From NCBI GenBank assembly GCA_016716405.1, contig JADJWK010000001.1:2356001-2420000 (forward strand): 64,000 nt of DNA, in the 5' to 3' direction. Under the pieces are notes generated by a model. The model made no database searches and was not told the origin of the DNA. It was given only the letters and a program-made list of their open reading frames with translations. The stretch comes from Candidatus Melainabacteria bacterium (GTDB taxonomy: Bacteria; Cyanobacteriota; Vampirovibrionia; Obscuribacterales; Obscuribacteraceae). This document shows, piece by piece, positions 16,520-25,214 of the stretch (position 1 is its first letter; each line of letters begins with the position of its first letter). The translations under genes and the position numbers were made by a program.

Positions 16520-18151
16520 ATGTCTACCTCAACGAGACAACCACACACGCAACGCCCCCAGCGCGATCCTAATATGGCTGGACTGCTCTCGGTCATCCCC
16601 GGGCTGGGGCAGCTCTATAACGGCGAGAACCGCAAAGGCCTGCTCTTCCTGTGCGTCGGCGGTATCAACTTCGTCGTTTTTCTCTCTTTCATATTCAACC
16701 AGGCGATTCTCACTGGTCTAGAGAGTTTCGGCCAGGCCCACGATATCCAGCCCAACATACAGCTCATGAACGCCATGAGCAGTCTCCATCTGGGCAGTCC
16801 TGCCTCCCTGGTCCTCATGGGACTTTTCCTCGCTTTCGTCGCCTACAGTATGCGGGATGCCTACGATCATGCCGCCCGTCTGCACCGCAAGCATATATAT
16901 GCTGACGCCATCATGGAGATGCCCGAGGCTACCAGCGGCTCCTATCTTTTCCATGTGGCCTGTATGGTCACTTTCCTTATTCTGGCTTTCTTCTTCCTGA
17001 TTCCGCCTCCTCCCAAGGTGCAGATCACCGATATCGAGTTCATTCAGAATCAGCAAGAAACCAAGCGCAAGATCAAGTCTCAGCGCAAGGCCGAGAAGAA
17101 TTCCGAGAACAGGGGCAAGCACAATCCCAACAAGCCGGTGCGGGCACCATCTCCGGCGCCCAAGAAACAGAGCAACCCGAGCCCGGTTTCGAAGCCGACA
17201 CCCAAGCCGACGCCGCAGCCGCAGAAACAGGCTCCGTCTCCCAAGCCGTCCCCGGCTCCGCGCCCGACTCCGCGCCCGACACCGACACCTAATCGAGCGC
17301 CCTCGCCGACACCGAGACCGACTCCCAGTCCGACGCCGACTCCTTCGCCTTCGCCGACACCGACCCCCACGGCAATGCCGAAGACGCCCTTCGCCATGCC
17401 CAATCCGTTCGCTAAAGCACCCGCCTCTCCCAAGGCTGCGCCGACCCCGGTGCCCGCTCCCATGGCGGTGGGCAATGTAGGTACTCCGGCTCCGGCGCCC
17501 AAAGCAGCGTCGGCCATAAGTTCGGGCAATCCCGGACCGGCACCGGCACCGATTGCTTCCATCAGCACCAGAGGAACCTCCGGCGGGGGCGGGTCGCATT
17601 CGCCTGTGCCGGTAGTCGCCGGCGGCGGCTCCAGCAAGGGCGGCGGCTCCGGCTCTCCCGGACCGGCTCCGGCTCCCACCCGCTCGTCTTCGGGCTCCGG
17701 TTCCGGTGGCGGCAGCGGACCGTCCCTGGCGGTGGCACCGAGTGTCCCGAGAGCCTCAGGGGGCGGCGGCGGTCAGGGAGTCGAGGGCAACCCCGACAAG
17801 GGTGCCAGAGACGGTGCCCCGTCGCTAGAGGCCGAGAAAGACGTCGATTTCGGTCCCTATATGGCTGACCTGCAAAGGCGAATCAAGCGAGCCTGGTTCC
17901 CCCCCAAAGGTAACGAAAGTAAAAGAGTGATGGTCGTCTTCAAGGTGCACCGAAACGGCACCATGTCCAACCTGCGCTTGCAAAGATCTTCAGGTCTGGC
18001 CATTGCCGATCAGGCCGCTCTCAAAGCAGTCCAGAATGCCGCTCCCTTCAGACAATTACCTGACGGTGCGCCGGCGGATGTCGACATCCAGTTCACCTTC
18101 GATTATAACGTCTTCAAGGGCTCGGGTAGTGGCAGCCTTCGTCGATTCTGA
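16520..18151 (+). CDS. TonB-like energy transducer with N-terminal TM2-like membrane module (copy 2)
   Basis: The 543-residue paralogue of the preceding TonB-like protein has the same order of parts: VIPGLGQLYNGENRKGLLFL module, the conserved MEMPEATSGS loop, an anchor SYLFHVACMVTFLILAFFF with the Ser-x3-His pair and IPPPP. A long linker of Pro-Thr/Pro-Ser dipeptides and then Gly/Ser follows. The TonB C-terminal domain reads YMADLQRRIKRAWFPPK and VFKVHRNGTMSNLRL. The proline linker is suited to spanning the periplasm. It ends 75 bases before exbB, so it is the likely direct partner of that channel. The two copies differ mostly in the linker, which suggests different reach or different receptors. 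Confidence 0.87.
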   Translation: MSTSTRQPHTQRPQRDPNMAGLLSVIPGLGQLYNGENRKGLLFLCVGGINFVVFLSFIFNQAILTGLESFGQAHDIQPNIQLMNAMSSLHLGSPASLVLMGLFLAFVAYSMRDAYDHAARLHRKHIYADAIMEMPEATSGSYLFHVACMVTFLILAFFFLIPPPPKVQITDIEFIQNQQETKRKIKSQRKAEKNSENRGKHNPNKPVRAPSPAPKKQSNPSPVSKPTPKPTPQPQKQAPSPKPSPAPRPTPRPTPTPNRAPSPTPRPTPSPTPTPSPSPTPTPTAMPKTPFAMPNPFAKAPASPKAAPTPVPAPMAVGNVGTPAPAPKAASAISSGNPGPAPAPIASISTRGTSGGGGSHSPVPVVAGGGSSKGGGSGSPGPAPAPTRSSSGSGSGGGSGPSLAVAPSVPRASGGGGGQGVEGNPDKGARDGAPSLEAEKDVDFGPYMADLQRRIKRAWFPPKGNESKRVMVVFKVHRNGTMSNLRLQRSSGLAIADQAALKAVQNAAPFRQLPDGAPADVDIQFTFDYNVFKGSGSGSLRRF

Positions 18152-18226
18152 TAGACTCTTTTGGCCGGGTGGCGTATTGGCAGCGAAAAGGCAGCGCAAG
18201 GAATTGATTAGGACTTAGGAGAGAGC

Positions 18227-18871
18227 ATGGAAAACAAATTCATCACTTATTTCATCGAGTTCATGGTTGCCGACTGGTTCGCCTCCATCCCGATTACCAT
18301 CTGCTCGGTGGCTACCCTGGCTGTTATCTTCGAGCGATATCTTTACTACCAACAGAACCGCCGGGATGTGACGGCCTTCATCCACCAGCTCCAGCGCGAG
18401 CTCGAGAACAACAACCTACAGAAAGCCCAGGCTACATGCTCTCGCCTGGGCGGCGTCGTCGGAGAAGTAGCCGAAGAGGGTGTGCGTCTCCTTGCCGAGC
18501 AGAAAGAGGACTTCTCCAAGGCTTTCGATATCACAGTCGGTCTGGTCTCTCGCAAACTCGAGAAGAATCTCGCGGTTCTGGGCACCATCGGAGCCACCTG
18601 CCCCTTCCTGGGACTGTTCGGTACCGTGGTCGGCGTCGTGTTCACACTCGATGAGCTGGGCGCTTCCGGCGGCGGAACCCAGACCGTCGTCGTCGGGGTC
18701 GCCAAAGCCCTGATCGCTACCGGATATGGTCTCATCGTCGCAATCCTCGCGGTTATCTTCAACAACTGGTACACCAATACCGTCAAGCGTTTCAACGACG
18801 ACTTCCAGCTCCTGAAGCTCCTCTTCCTGAGCTTTGTCGCCGAGAGCGGTGAAGCCACCTATGTGCAGTAA
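18227..18871 (+). CDS. exbB: MotA/TolQ/ExbB proton channel family protein
   Basis: The 214-residue protein has the ExbB pattern: one N-terminal membrane segment (SIPITICSVATLAVIFERY), a cytoplasmic loop, and two C-terminal segments containing the family blocks LGTIGATCPFLGLFGTVVGV and VGVAKALIATGYGLIVAILAVIF. It forms the pentameric channel that energises TonB. The ATG at 18227 follows AGGAGAG. It lies between the second TonB-like gene and exbD, and the three are presumably one operon. TolQ is an alternative name, but no tolA/tolB/pal is nearby. Confidence 0.93.
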   Translation: MENKFITYFIEFMVADWFASIPITICSVATLAVIFERYLYYQQNRRDVTAFIHQLQRELENNNLQKAQATCSRLGGVVGEVAEEGVRLLAEQKEDFSKAFDITVGLVSRKLEKNLAVLGTIGATCPFLGLFGTVVGVVFTLDELGASGGGTQTVVVGVAKALIATGYGLIVAILAVIFNNWYTNTVKRFNDDFQLLKLLFLSFVAESGEATYVQ

Positions 18872-18914
18872 GGCAGTGAGCTAGACGGAAAGCCGAAAGA
18901 GGGGGTGAGGGACT

Positions 18915-19343
18915 ATGGCAATGGGAGCTGTCGGTGAATCTTTCACCGATATCAATATCACCCCCCTTACCGATGTCTTTCTGGTTCTCCTCGTGATCAT
19001 GATCCTGATCGCCCCCCTCATCGACAAGTCCGAACTCAAGATCAAGCCGCCTGAGACCTATAATGCCAAGAAAGAGAACTCCCGCACCAAGACGGTGATG
19101 ATCGACGTCGATGCTGCCGGCAATGTCGCCATCCAGGGAAAGACCCTGGAGGACAAGAGTCCGGAGGCCATTCAGGCGAAGCTCCAGGACATCTTCTCCA
19201 GGCTTCCGGACAAAGAGGTCCCGGTAACCGTCAACGCTGACGGCGACTGCAAGCAGAAGGATATCATCGTAATCATGAATGCCTGCTCTCAGCTCGGGGT
19301 CAAGCGCATGCGCGTCGCCACGATTCAAACCAAGAACTACTGA
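18915..19343 (+). CDS. exbD: ExbD/TolR family biopolymer transport protein
   Basis: The 142-residue protein shows INITPLTDVFLVLLVIMILIAP, the ExbD membrane segment with the proton-carrying aspartate (LTDVFLVLL), and then the periplasmic domain (VMIDVDAAGNVAIQGK; EVPVTVNADGDCK). The TonB-ExbB-ExbD set is therefore complete. A strong purine-rich ribosome site (GAGGGGGTGAGG) precedes the ATG. aroE follows after 20 bases on the same strand, so some read-through into aroE is likely. Confidence 0.93.
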   Translation: MAMGAVGESFTDINITPLTDVFLVLLVIMILIAPLIDKSELKIKPPETYNAKKENSRTKTVMIDVDAAGNVAIQGKTLEDKSPEAIQAKLQDIFSRLPDKEVPVTVNADGDCKQKDIIVIMNACSQLGVKRMRVATIQTKNY

Positions 19344-19363
19344 CCAATAACCACTGACCTTCG

Positions 19364-20227
19364 ATGTCTCAACCTTATCAGCTGGGTTTGATCGGCTATC
19401 CGGTCGGCCACTCACTGTCGCCCCGGCTGCACCGGGCGGCCCTTTCCGCTGCCGGGTTGCAGGGCGACTACCACTTGCTTGCTGTCGCTCCCGAGGCTCT
19501 GGACGATTTTCTCTCGAGCCTTCGACCTGGAGTAGCGAGCTACCAGGGCCTGAACGTCACCATTCCTCATAAGCAGGCAGTGATTGCTCATATGGACGAG
19601 CTGTCACCCTCGGCCCGCAGAGCAGGGGCGGTGAACACGATCATGATCCGCGACGGCGGGCTCGTCGGCTACAACACTGATATCCAGGGTTTCAAGGCCG
19701 GTCTCGATCGGTTCGAGCGGGAGCCGGGAAAGCCCCGAATCGGTGTCGTCATCGGGGCGGGCGGGGCAGCCAGGGCCGCCATTCTCGGGCTCGCTGAGCT
19801 GGCTTTCGACGAGATTGTCGTGGCAGCCCGGGACCGGTCGAAGACCAGGGTCCTGGTGAAGGCCTTCGATGAACTCGATTTCCCGGCTCTTGTGAGGGCT
19901 GGTGATCCTGAGAGCCTGGCAGGGATTGCTGCCTCTGTTCTGGTCAACGCCACTCCCCTGGGACAGTCCGCCGAGCCCACCTTCTCGGTGCCGGGCTGGT
20001 TCGAGCGGGCTCTCGACTGTCTCGGTGCGGACGGGCTTTTCTATGACCTGGTCTATGCCCGGGAAGCCTCCGGCCTGACACCGCTAGTGGAGGCGGCCAG
20101 AAAAAGAGGCTTGCCGTCCATTGACGGCACAGTCATGCTTGTGCACCAGGCAGCAGCTGCTTTCGAGATCTGGACCGGCCATAAACCCGATATCTCGGTC
20201 ATGAGAGAGGCGATATACCGGAGCTGA
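19364..20227 (+). CDS. aroE: shikimate dehydrogenase (NADP+)
   Basis: The enzyme reduces 3-dehydroshikimate to shikimate in chorismate synthesis. The 287-residue protein has LIGYPVGHSLSPRLH (substrate site), GLNVTIPHKQAV with the catalytic lysine, GAVNTI, YNTDIQGFKAGL with the catalytic Asp region, the nucleotide-binding VIGAGGAARAAILGL, and NATPLGQ. Length is normal. Cytosolic. Confidence 0.95.
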   Translation: MSQPYQLGLIGYPVGHSLSPRLHRAALSAAGLQGDYHLLAVAPEALDDFLSSLRPGVASYQGLNVTIPHKQAVIAHMDELSPSARRAGAVNTIMIRDGGLVGYNTDIQGFKAGLDRFEREPGKPRIGVVIGAGGAARAAILGLAELAFDEIVVAARDRSKTRVLVKAFDELDFPALVRAGDPESLAGIAASVLVNATPLGQSAEPTFSVPGWFERALDCLGADGLFYDLVYAREASGLTPLVEAARKRGLPSIDGTVMLVHQAAAAFEIWTGHKPDISVMREAIYRS

Positions 20228-20248
20228 ATTCGCACCGTATATAGTGGT

Positions 20249-20590
20249 TTAGATGAACGGTGCCTGACCTTCGAAGAACACCGGCACCAGCTGCATGGCG
20301 AGCCCCAACTCGCCTTCGATGGCGAGGATTCCGGAGAGGGCGGCGGTCATTGCCGTCATTCGGCCTGCCAGGATCATATCGAGGTCGTCGGCGTTGATGG
20401 AAATCGAGCAATCGGCTTTGTCGGTCTCACCGTCATGCGGGATAAACTCGCAGGTGCCGTCTGCTATCTTGGTAATCCAGGAACCACCGCCTTCTCCTCT
20501 GATGGTGAGAATATAGGTGGCGCACATATTTCTTGCTTTGTCCGGATTGAATCGACGTTGCAGTTCTTCGATTTTCTCGTTGGCGAGCAC
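20249..20590 (-). CDS. SCP2 sterol-binding domain protein
   Basis: The 113-residue single-domain protein has the SCP2 features: an N-terminal helix ending at FNPDKARN, a beta-sheet with GGSWITKIADGTCEF, the ADCSISINADDLDMILAG core, and AMTAALSGILAIEGELGLA, matching the usual G-KI-GD--LAM ending. Such domains bind lipids or fatty acyl groups in a hydrophobic tunnel; the ligand here is unknown. The GTG start at 20590 is supported by AAGGATGAGG. It converges with aroE, 21 bases apart. Confidence 0.85.
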   Translation of the reverse strand: MLANEKIEELQRRFNPDKARNMCATYILTIRGEGGGSWITKIADGTCEFIPHDGETDKADCSISINADDLDMILAGRMTAMTAALSGILAIEGELGLAMQLVPVFFEGQAPFI

Positions 20591-20746
20591 GACCTCATCC
20601 TTAAAGTAGCAAGGCAGGCAGAATTATAACGCAATGCGCTTGCGATCGTTGAGGTGGGGCCAGGCTTTATTAGGAAAATCTAGGCCAGATTGCCTGAATC
20701 GAGCCGGGTCCGGCACAATATCCGTTACAACTTCGAGTTAACGACC

Positions 20747-21442
20747 ATGAGCGATAAGAAGAAAGCCGACAGCAGCAGCAGTAGCAGGCGCCGGCGACGC
20801 AAGGGCTTCACCAGCGTCTCGAGCGTGCTCTCGGCCGTGGCCAGCAAATTCGGTCTCGAGACGCGCATGAAAGAGCAAGCCTTCATGTCGATGTGGCAGT
20901 ACGTGGTGGGAGAGCCGCTCTCATCCCTGTCCAGACCGGTCTTCATCGACTACCAGCGCAATCTCGTGGTCGGGGTTCGTGACAGCGCCGTTGCTTCCGA
21001 GCTGAGTCTCAGGAGAAAGGAGATCATGGCCAGCCTTCGCTCGCTTGCCTCGAGCGTCGGCATCGGCATTGCCGGCGTTCGTTTCGACGTCAGGCACTAT
21101 CATCGCTCGACGCCTGAGACGGGCTCTGCGATGCTCGCTCAGCCGCAATCTCCGGCTATTCCAGAGCCCTCCGACAGGGATCTCGATAACCTGGCTCTGG
21201 AAGACTCGTATCTCGAGGAGCTGGCTTTCATCGAAGCTTCCATGTCCTCATCCGGAGGAGATGAAGAAGTTAAGAAGCGTATCCTGGGTATCTATGAGCG
21301 AGAGTTAAGGCACCGGCAGTGGCTTGCGGCAAGCGGCGCGCCGCTCTGCAGTTTGTGCGGTCAGCCGGAGCGACGGCTGCATGGAGGCGAAGCTCTCTGC
21401 ACGCCCTGCTATGTGGCTTCGCTTTCTCGGAGCAAGACTTAA
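20747..21442 (+). CDS. DUF721/DciA-type protein with C-terminal CxxC-CxxC zinc knuckle
   Basis: The 231-residue product has a basic Ser/Arg leader, a DUF721 (DciA-like) domain at about 22-120 (VLSAVASKFGLETRMKEQ, MSMWQYVVGE, LVVGVRDSAVASELSLRR), a linker, and a C-terminal CSLCGQPERRLHGGEALCTPC, a probable zinc site. DciA helps load the replicative helicase in bacteria lacking DnaC-type loaders and is widespread in Cyanobacteria-related groups. The zinc knuckle is an addition to the basic domain. The in-frame start at 20690 is less likely than ATG 20747. Both sides of the gene are about 150-base gaps. Confidence 0.75.
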   Translation: MSDKKKADSSSSSRRRRRKGFTSVSSVLSAVASKFGLETRMKEQAFMSMWQYVVGEPLSSLSRPVFIDYQRNLVVGVRDSAVASELSLRRKEIMASLRSLASSVGIGIAGVRFDVRHYHRSTPETGSAMLAQPQSPAIPEPSDRDLDNLALEDSYLEELAFIEASMSSSGGDEEVKKRILGIYERELRHRQWLAASGAPLCSLCGQPERRLHGGEALCTPCYVASLSRSKT

Positions 21443-21598
21443 CAAAGTGCAAGATTGAACTTATTCAAGGCTTCCTGATGACTACTATGTTATGATTCGC
21501 CCGCGGTTGTAAGTTGCTTGATTTTCGCCGCAGCCAAGCGCTTTGGAGAGTCGTCAAGACGGGGCGCCAGGTAAAGCGAAATCAACCGGGAAACCAAT

Positions 21599-22291
21599 AT
21601 GATCCGACTGCAGAACGTTTCGAAAACATATGGCGGAAGACCGGCGTTGAAAGACGTCAATTTGCATGTCGCCCTGGGCGAGTTCGCCTTCCTCGTCGGC
21701 CCATCGGGCGCCGGCAAGTCCACGCTCATGCGTCTTCTCTACCGGGAAGAGGTCCCGACCCAGGGCTCGGTCTTCATCGGCGGCGTCAATCTCACCAAGC
21801 TGTCGAGCAGGCAGATTCCTCTCCTGCGCCGGCGTCTAGGAATCGTTTTCCAGGACTATCGACTGCTTCCAAACCAGACGGCTTTCGACAATGTCGCTTA
21901 TATCCTTCGGGCTCTCGGTGTCGAAGAGAGCGAGGTGCGCAAGCGGGTGAGCAGCGCACTGAATGTGGTGAACCTCGACGACAAGGCCGGTCACTATCCG
22001 GATCAGCTGTCGGGTGGTGAGCAGCAGCGGGTAGGGATCGCCCGGGCGATAGTCAACGGACCGCCGGTGCTGCTGGCCGACGAGCCTACCGGCAACCTCG
22101 ATCCCGCGACATCCCTCGAGATCGTCCAGTTGCTCGCCCGAATATCGCAGAGAGGCACCACTGTGCTGGTTTCTACCCACGACCATACCATCGTCAATGC
22201 TATGCGCCGGCGAGTTATCTCGCTCCGCCAGGGAGAGATCGTCACGGATGTGGATTGTGGAGTTTACGAAGTCGAGGTCGGTCAGAGCTGA
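21599..22291 (+). CDS. ftsE: cell division ATP-binding protein FtsE
   Basis: The 230-residue ABC ATPase shows MIRLQNVSKTYGG, Walker A GPSGAGKST, the FtsE-typical GIVFQDYRLLPNQTAFDNVAY, signature LSGGEQQRVGIARA, Walker B VLLADEPTGNLDP and the H-loop STHDHTIV. With FtsX it controls peptidoglycan hydrolases at the septum or wall. The stop codon overlaps the ftsX start (TGATG), showing translational coupling. Confidence 0.96.
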   Translation: MIRLQNVSKTYGGRPALKDVNLHVALGEFAFLVGPSGAGKSTLMRLLYREEVPTQGSVFIGGVNLTKLSSRQIPLLRRRLGIVFQDYRLLPNQTAFDNVAYILRALGVEESEVRKRVSSALNVVNLDDKAGHYPDQLSGGEQQRVGIARAIVNGPPVLLADEPTGNLDPATSLEIVQLLARISQRGTTVLVSTHDHTIVNAMRRRVISLRQGEIVTDVDCGVYEVEVGQS

Positions 22292-23163
22292 TGCGCCAGT
22301 TGAGAATCTTCTTCCGAGTAGTGGTGGAGACCTTCCTTGGTCTCAAGCACAGTGGCTGGTCCAACTGGCTGGTGGTGAGCATTCTCACCATAGCCCTGAC
22401 CATCTTCGGGAGCATTCTGCAGCTCACCATGACGCTCAAGAATGTGGTCAATTCTTTCGGCTCGCAGATGGTCATCTCGGCTTATCTGGACAATAACCAC
22501 GAGCCCCGCAATGTCGCCCGGGAAGTGAGCCAGTTCAACGAGGTCCGCCTGGTGGAAGTGGTGACCAAGGACGTGGCCTGGGAAGACATGAAGAAGAATC
22601 TCAAGGTAGCCTCCATTCCCAATCCCCTGCCCAACACTTTGCACATAACGGTCTACAGCCCGGAGCAGGTGGAGAAGCTCGCTCCCAAGCTCAAGCTACT
22701 TCCCGCGGTGGAAGCGGTCAAGTATCCCCTGATGGTGGCAAGACGAATCAACGAGATCCGGCACTTCTTCGAGATTGCCGGTGTGGCGGTCACGGCAGCC
22801 CTCACCACCGCCACCCTTACAGTGATCGGCAATACCATTCACCTGGTCATCCAGGCTCGCAAGCGCGAGATCGAGATCCTCAGTCTCATGGGCGTAGGAC
22901 ATTTCTATATCAAGTGTCCTTTCGTCTTGCAGGGTGCCATTTATGGAGCCCTGGCCGCGGCTCTTGCTATGGGCGTTCTGCTTGTCATGCAGTTCTACGT
23001 GGTTCAGCCGTATATGCTCAGTCACCTGGTGAGCTTCGTTTCGCTACTGCCTCAGCAGCTCGAATACAGCCTCGTGCAGACCTTCATGGTCATGCTTATT
23101 CTCGGTGTGGCCGTCGGGGCCGGCGGCGGCGCCTGGACGTCTGGCCGCTATATCAAGATCTAG
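22291..23163 (+). CDS. ftsX: cell division protein FtsX
   Basis: The 290-residue permease-like partner of FtsE has four membrane segments: LVVSILTIALTIFGSILQL, AGVAVTAALTTATLTVIGN, GALAAALAMGVLLVMQF and MVMLILGVAVGAGGGAW. A periplasmic domain of about 110 residues lies between the first two, and the RKREIEILSLMGVG motif is visible. The ATG at 22291 overlaps the ftsE stop; an upstream GTG at 22255 lies inside ftsE and is rejected. No wall hydrolase gene is next to it. Confidence 0.95.
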   Translation: MRQLRIFFRVVVETFLGLKHSGWSNWLVVSILTIALTIFGSILQLTMTLKNVVNSFGSQMVISAYLDNNHEPRNVAREVSQFNEVRLVEVVTKDVAWEDMKKNLKVASIPNPLPNTLHITVYSPEQVEKLAPKLKLLPAVEAVKYPLMVARRINEIRHFFEIAGVAVTAALTTATLTVIGNTIHLVIQARKREIEILSLMGVGHFYIKCPFVLQGAIYGALAAALAMGVLLVMQFYVVQPYMLSHLVSFVSLLPQQLEYSLVQTFMVMLILGVAVGAGGGAWTSGRYIKI

Positions 23164-23182
23164 AGAGTTGCTCTCAAAAGGA

Positions 23183-23205
23183 GAGCCGGGCGGCAAGCCC
23201 GGCTC
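23183..23205. terminator. bidirectional terminator-like hairpin between ftsX and the cyclophilin gene
   Basis: A perfect 9-bp stem, GAGCCGGGC and GCCCGGCTC, with loop GGCAA lies in the 69-base gap between two convergent genes. No long T-run is present on either side. Confidence 0.6.
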
Positions 23206-23232
23206 CATTGTCTTTATGGCTGCTCCCTGAGC

Positions 23233-23688
23233 TTACTTGACCGCTGCCTCGAGCACGGTCACTTTCACCATCTTGTCGTCTTTGCGGAGATTCATGACGT
23301 TCTCGAGTCCTTCCACGACTCGACCGAAAACCGCGTACTGTCCATCCAGGAAGTTGGCGGCGCCCAGGGTGAAGTAGAACTGGGACGTTGCGGAGTTGGG
23401 ATCGTTGGTTCTGGCCATGGCGATTACTCCGGCTGCATCATGCTTGAGATGGGGTTTGGTTTCCAGTGGTATGGTCTTTCCGGAGCCACCAGTGCCGGTG
23501 CCGGTCGGGTCGCCGCCCTGGATACAGAATCCGGGTTCGTAACGGTGGAAAATCAGACCATTATAGAAGCCCTGGCTGACCAGACCGAGAAAGTTGTTGG
23601 CGGTGGTCGGAACTTCGCTCTGGAAGATCTGGACTTTGATGGGGCCTTTGGTGGTTTCCATCAGTACGACTGGATCAGTGTTTGGCAT
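23233..23688 (-). CDS. cyclophilin-type peptidyl-prolyl cis-trans isomerase, cytoplasmic
   Basis: The 151-residue protein has the small bacterial cyclophilin layout: TTANNFLGLVSQGFYNGL, FHRYEPGFCIQGGDPTGTGTG, VIAMARTNDPNSATSQFYF, and LDGQYAVFGRVVEG. It speeds proline isomerisation in folding. It has no signal peptide, unlike the paralogue 28 bases upstream. The ATG at 23688 follows GAGG. Confidence 0.93.
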   Translation of the reverse strand: MPNTDPVVLMETTKGPIKVQIFQSEVPTTANNFLGLVSQGFYNGLIFHRYEPGFCIQGGDPTGTGTGGSGKTIPLETKPHLKHDAAGVIAMARTNDPNSATSQFYFTLGAANFLDGQYAVFGRVVEGLENVMNLRKDDKMVKVTVLEAAVK

Positions 23689-23716
23689 TTTGAATCCTCA
23701 CTTTTTAGAGTACGAG

Positions 23717-24280
23717 TTACCGTTTTTTCTTCTTGTTTCCTTCGTCCACATAGACTTTCGTCATGTGGTCGCCTTTGTGAATCTGAAAGACCGTCTCGAT
23801 GCCCTCCACGACTTTGCCGAAGACGGCGTATTTGCCGTCGAGCTCGCTGCGTGGCTGGAGAAGAATATAAAACTGGGAGGTGGCGGAGTTCGGATCGCTC
23901 TTTCTGCCCATGCCGACTATACCGGCTTCATTGTGCTTGCGGGCGGAAATCTCGAGCGGTATGGTCTCGCCGGAGCCACCAGTGCCGGTGCCGGTCGGAT
24001 CGCCGCCCTGAATCAGGAAATCCGGCTCCCAGCGGTGAAAGGTGAGACCGTTGTAGAAACCCTTGTTTACCAGCTTGAGGAAATTCGCGGCGGTCACCGG
24101 CGCCTCTTCCTCGAAAACCCTGATCTTGAATGTGCCTTTGTCAGTCTCCACAACCACTACAGGGTCGTCGCTTTTCTCGGCTTTTCGCGATGCCGCAAGG
24201 GCGCTGTCATTGAACAGGGCGGACCAGAGCACCATGACAATTGAAAGAGCGGCTAGATATACCTTCGCAGCTTGCTGCAT
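23717..24280 (-). CDS. cyclophilin-type peptidyl-prolyl cis-trans isomerase, exported
   Basis: The 187-residue paralogue of the downstream cyclophilin has an N-terminal signal peptide (VYLAALSIVMVLWSALF, cleavage near ALAAS). Family motifs are FHRWEPDFLIQGGDPTGTGT, VGMGRKSDPNSATSQFYI and LDGKYAVFGKVVEG, with a basic KKKKR tail. The ATG at 24280 gives the proper signal and has GGAG upstream; the frame is open to 24328. The pair is a tandem duplication with one copy sent to the periplasm. Confidence 0.9.
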   Translation of the reverse strand: MQQAAKVYLAALSIVMVLWSALFNDSALAASRKAEKSDDPVVVVETDKGTFKIRVFEEEAPVTAANFLKLVNKGFYNGLTFHRWEPDFLIQGGDPTGTGTGGSGETIPLEISARKHNEAGIVGMGRKSDPNSATSQFYILLQPRSELDGKYAVFGKVVEGIETVFQIHKGDHMTKVYVDEGNKKKKR

Positions 24281-24340
24281 CGGGCTTATTTCTCCCTGGA
24301 CAAACCGAAACGCCTCAGATTGTATCAAGTCGCGCCGGTA

Positions 24341-25177
24341 TTAACGAATTTTTTGACCGTCAGCGTTGTCCGCCCTGCCAGATATGGAAATCTTGAGTAC
24401 TCCCGAGATTCGAGTATAGGGCGGATACATCACAGGCAGGTAGAGCTTGTCGCTGCCTGTCAGCTCAGCCTCGGGAAAGGCAGCCCAGCCTTCGGTATCA
24501 TCGCCGGGCATCATCAGGCGCGTACCCAGCCTCTCGGCTTCCACCTCATGGCGACCGGCATCCCGACCCAGAGCGATGCCCAGGTTTCGCTTGCGGTACT
24601 CGCCCGGGTTCATCGCCTCATAAGCGAGCATGCCTCCCAGACCCAGGGTGCCCACCCCGACGGCGCCCACCAGAGCTTTCTTCTTGGCGGAGAGAATGGT
24701 GTTGTCATGCTCCTCGAGCGTCTCGGCGGAGACGGAGATTTTCTTGTCCGTGCGGTCTCCGGCCATGGCGGCTTCCAGGCTGACCCTCTTGGTCCCTCCG
24801 GGCGCGGAGGGATTCAAGGATGCCTTGTTGCCCAGGATGAGCATGGGGCTTCGTCCGGTGTTTTTTACCCTGACTTTGAGAAAGCGCAGTCGGTCTCCTT
24901 TGTAGCGGCTCAGAGGAGAATACTCCATGAGCTCGGCACTGGTCTCGATCGCTTCCGATTGCGCCGAGCCTTTTATAAAGTCCTGGTCCGGCTTGCTTCT
25001 CACTTCTTCGGGTGAGGTGGGCAACTCTCTTGCGGGTCCCGGCAGTATAGGAGAGCGAAGAGGAGTGTCGAGCCCGGCGGCGTCGGTTTCGTCCTCGAGA
25101 GCCTGGCTGAATGCCGGTGGACCAAGAATGAGATAGATGACCAGGAGCAAGCCCGGGAGCTTGATTGTCGAAGGCAC
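24341..25177 (-). CDS. secreted protein of unknown function with an internal hydrophobic segment
   Basis: The 278-residue product begins with a signal peptide (LLLVIYLILGPPAFSQA). A segment LRFLKVRVKNTGRSPMLILG reads like a beta-sandwich strand pair, and an internal Gly-rich hydrophobic stretch follows (LVGAVGVGTLGLGGMLAYEA). The C-terminal part has beta-strand character. The GTG start at 25177 is backed by AAGGA. No family is recognised. It lies in a run of three minus-strand secreted proteins. Confidence 0.65.
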   Translation of the reverse strand: MPSTIKLPGLLLVIYLILGPPAFSQALEDETDAAGLDTPLRSPILPGPARELPTSPEEVRSKPDQDFIKGSAQSEAIETSAELMEYSPLSRYKGDRLRFLKVRVKNTGRSPMLILGNKASLNPSAPGGTKRVSLEAAMAGDRTDKKISVSAETLEEHDNTILSAKKKALVGAVGVGTLGLGGMLAYEAMNPGEYRKRNLGIALGRDAGRHEVEAERLGTRLMMPGDDTEGWAAFPEAELTGSDKLYLPVMYPPYTRISGVLKISISGRADNADGQKIR

Positions 25178-25214
25178 GGCGTTTTCCTTTATATAGCCGA
25201 GAAGCTATTTTAAC

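Noticed and set aside
16718..17599. 293-residue Arg/Gly-rich minus-strand frame
   Set aside because: It is the antisense of the Pro-rich linker of the second TonB-like protein.
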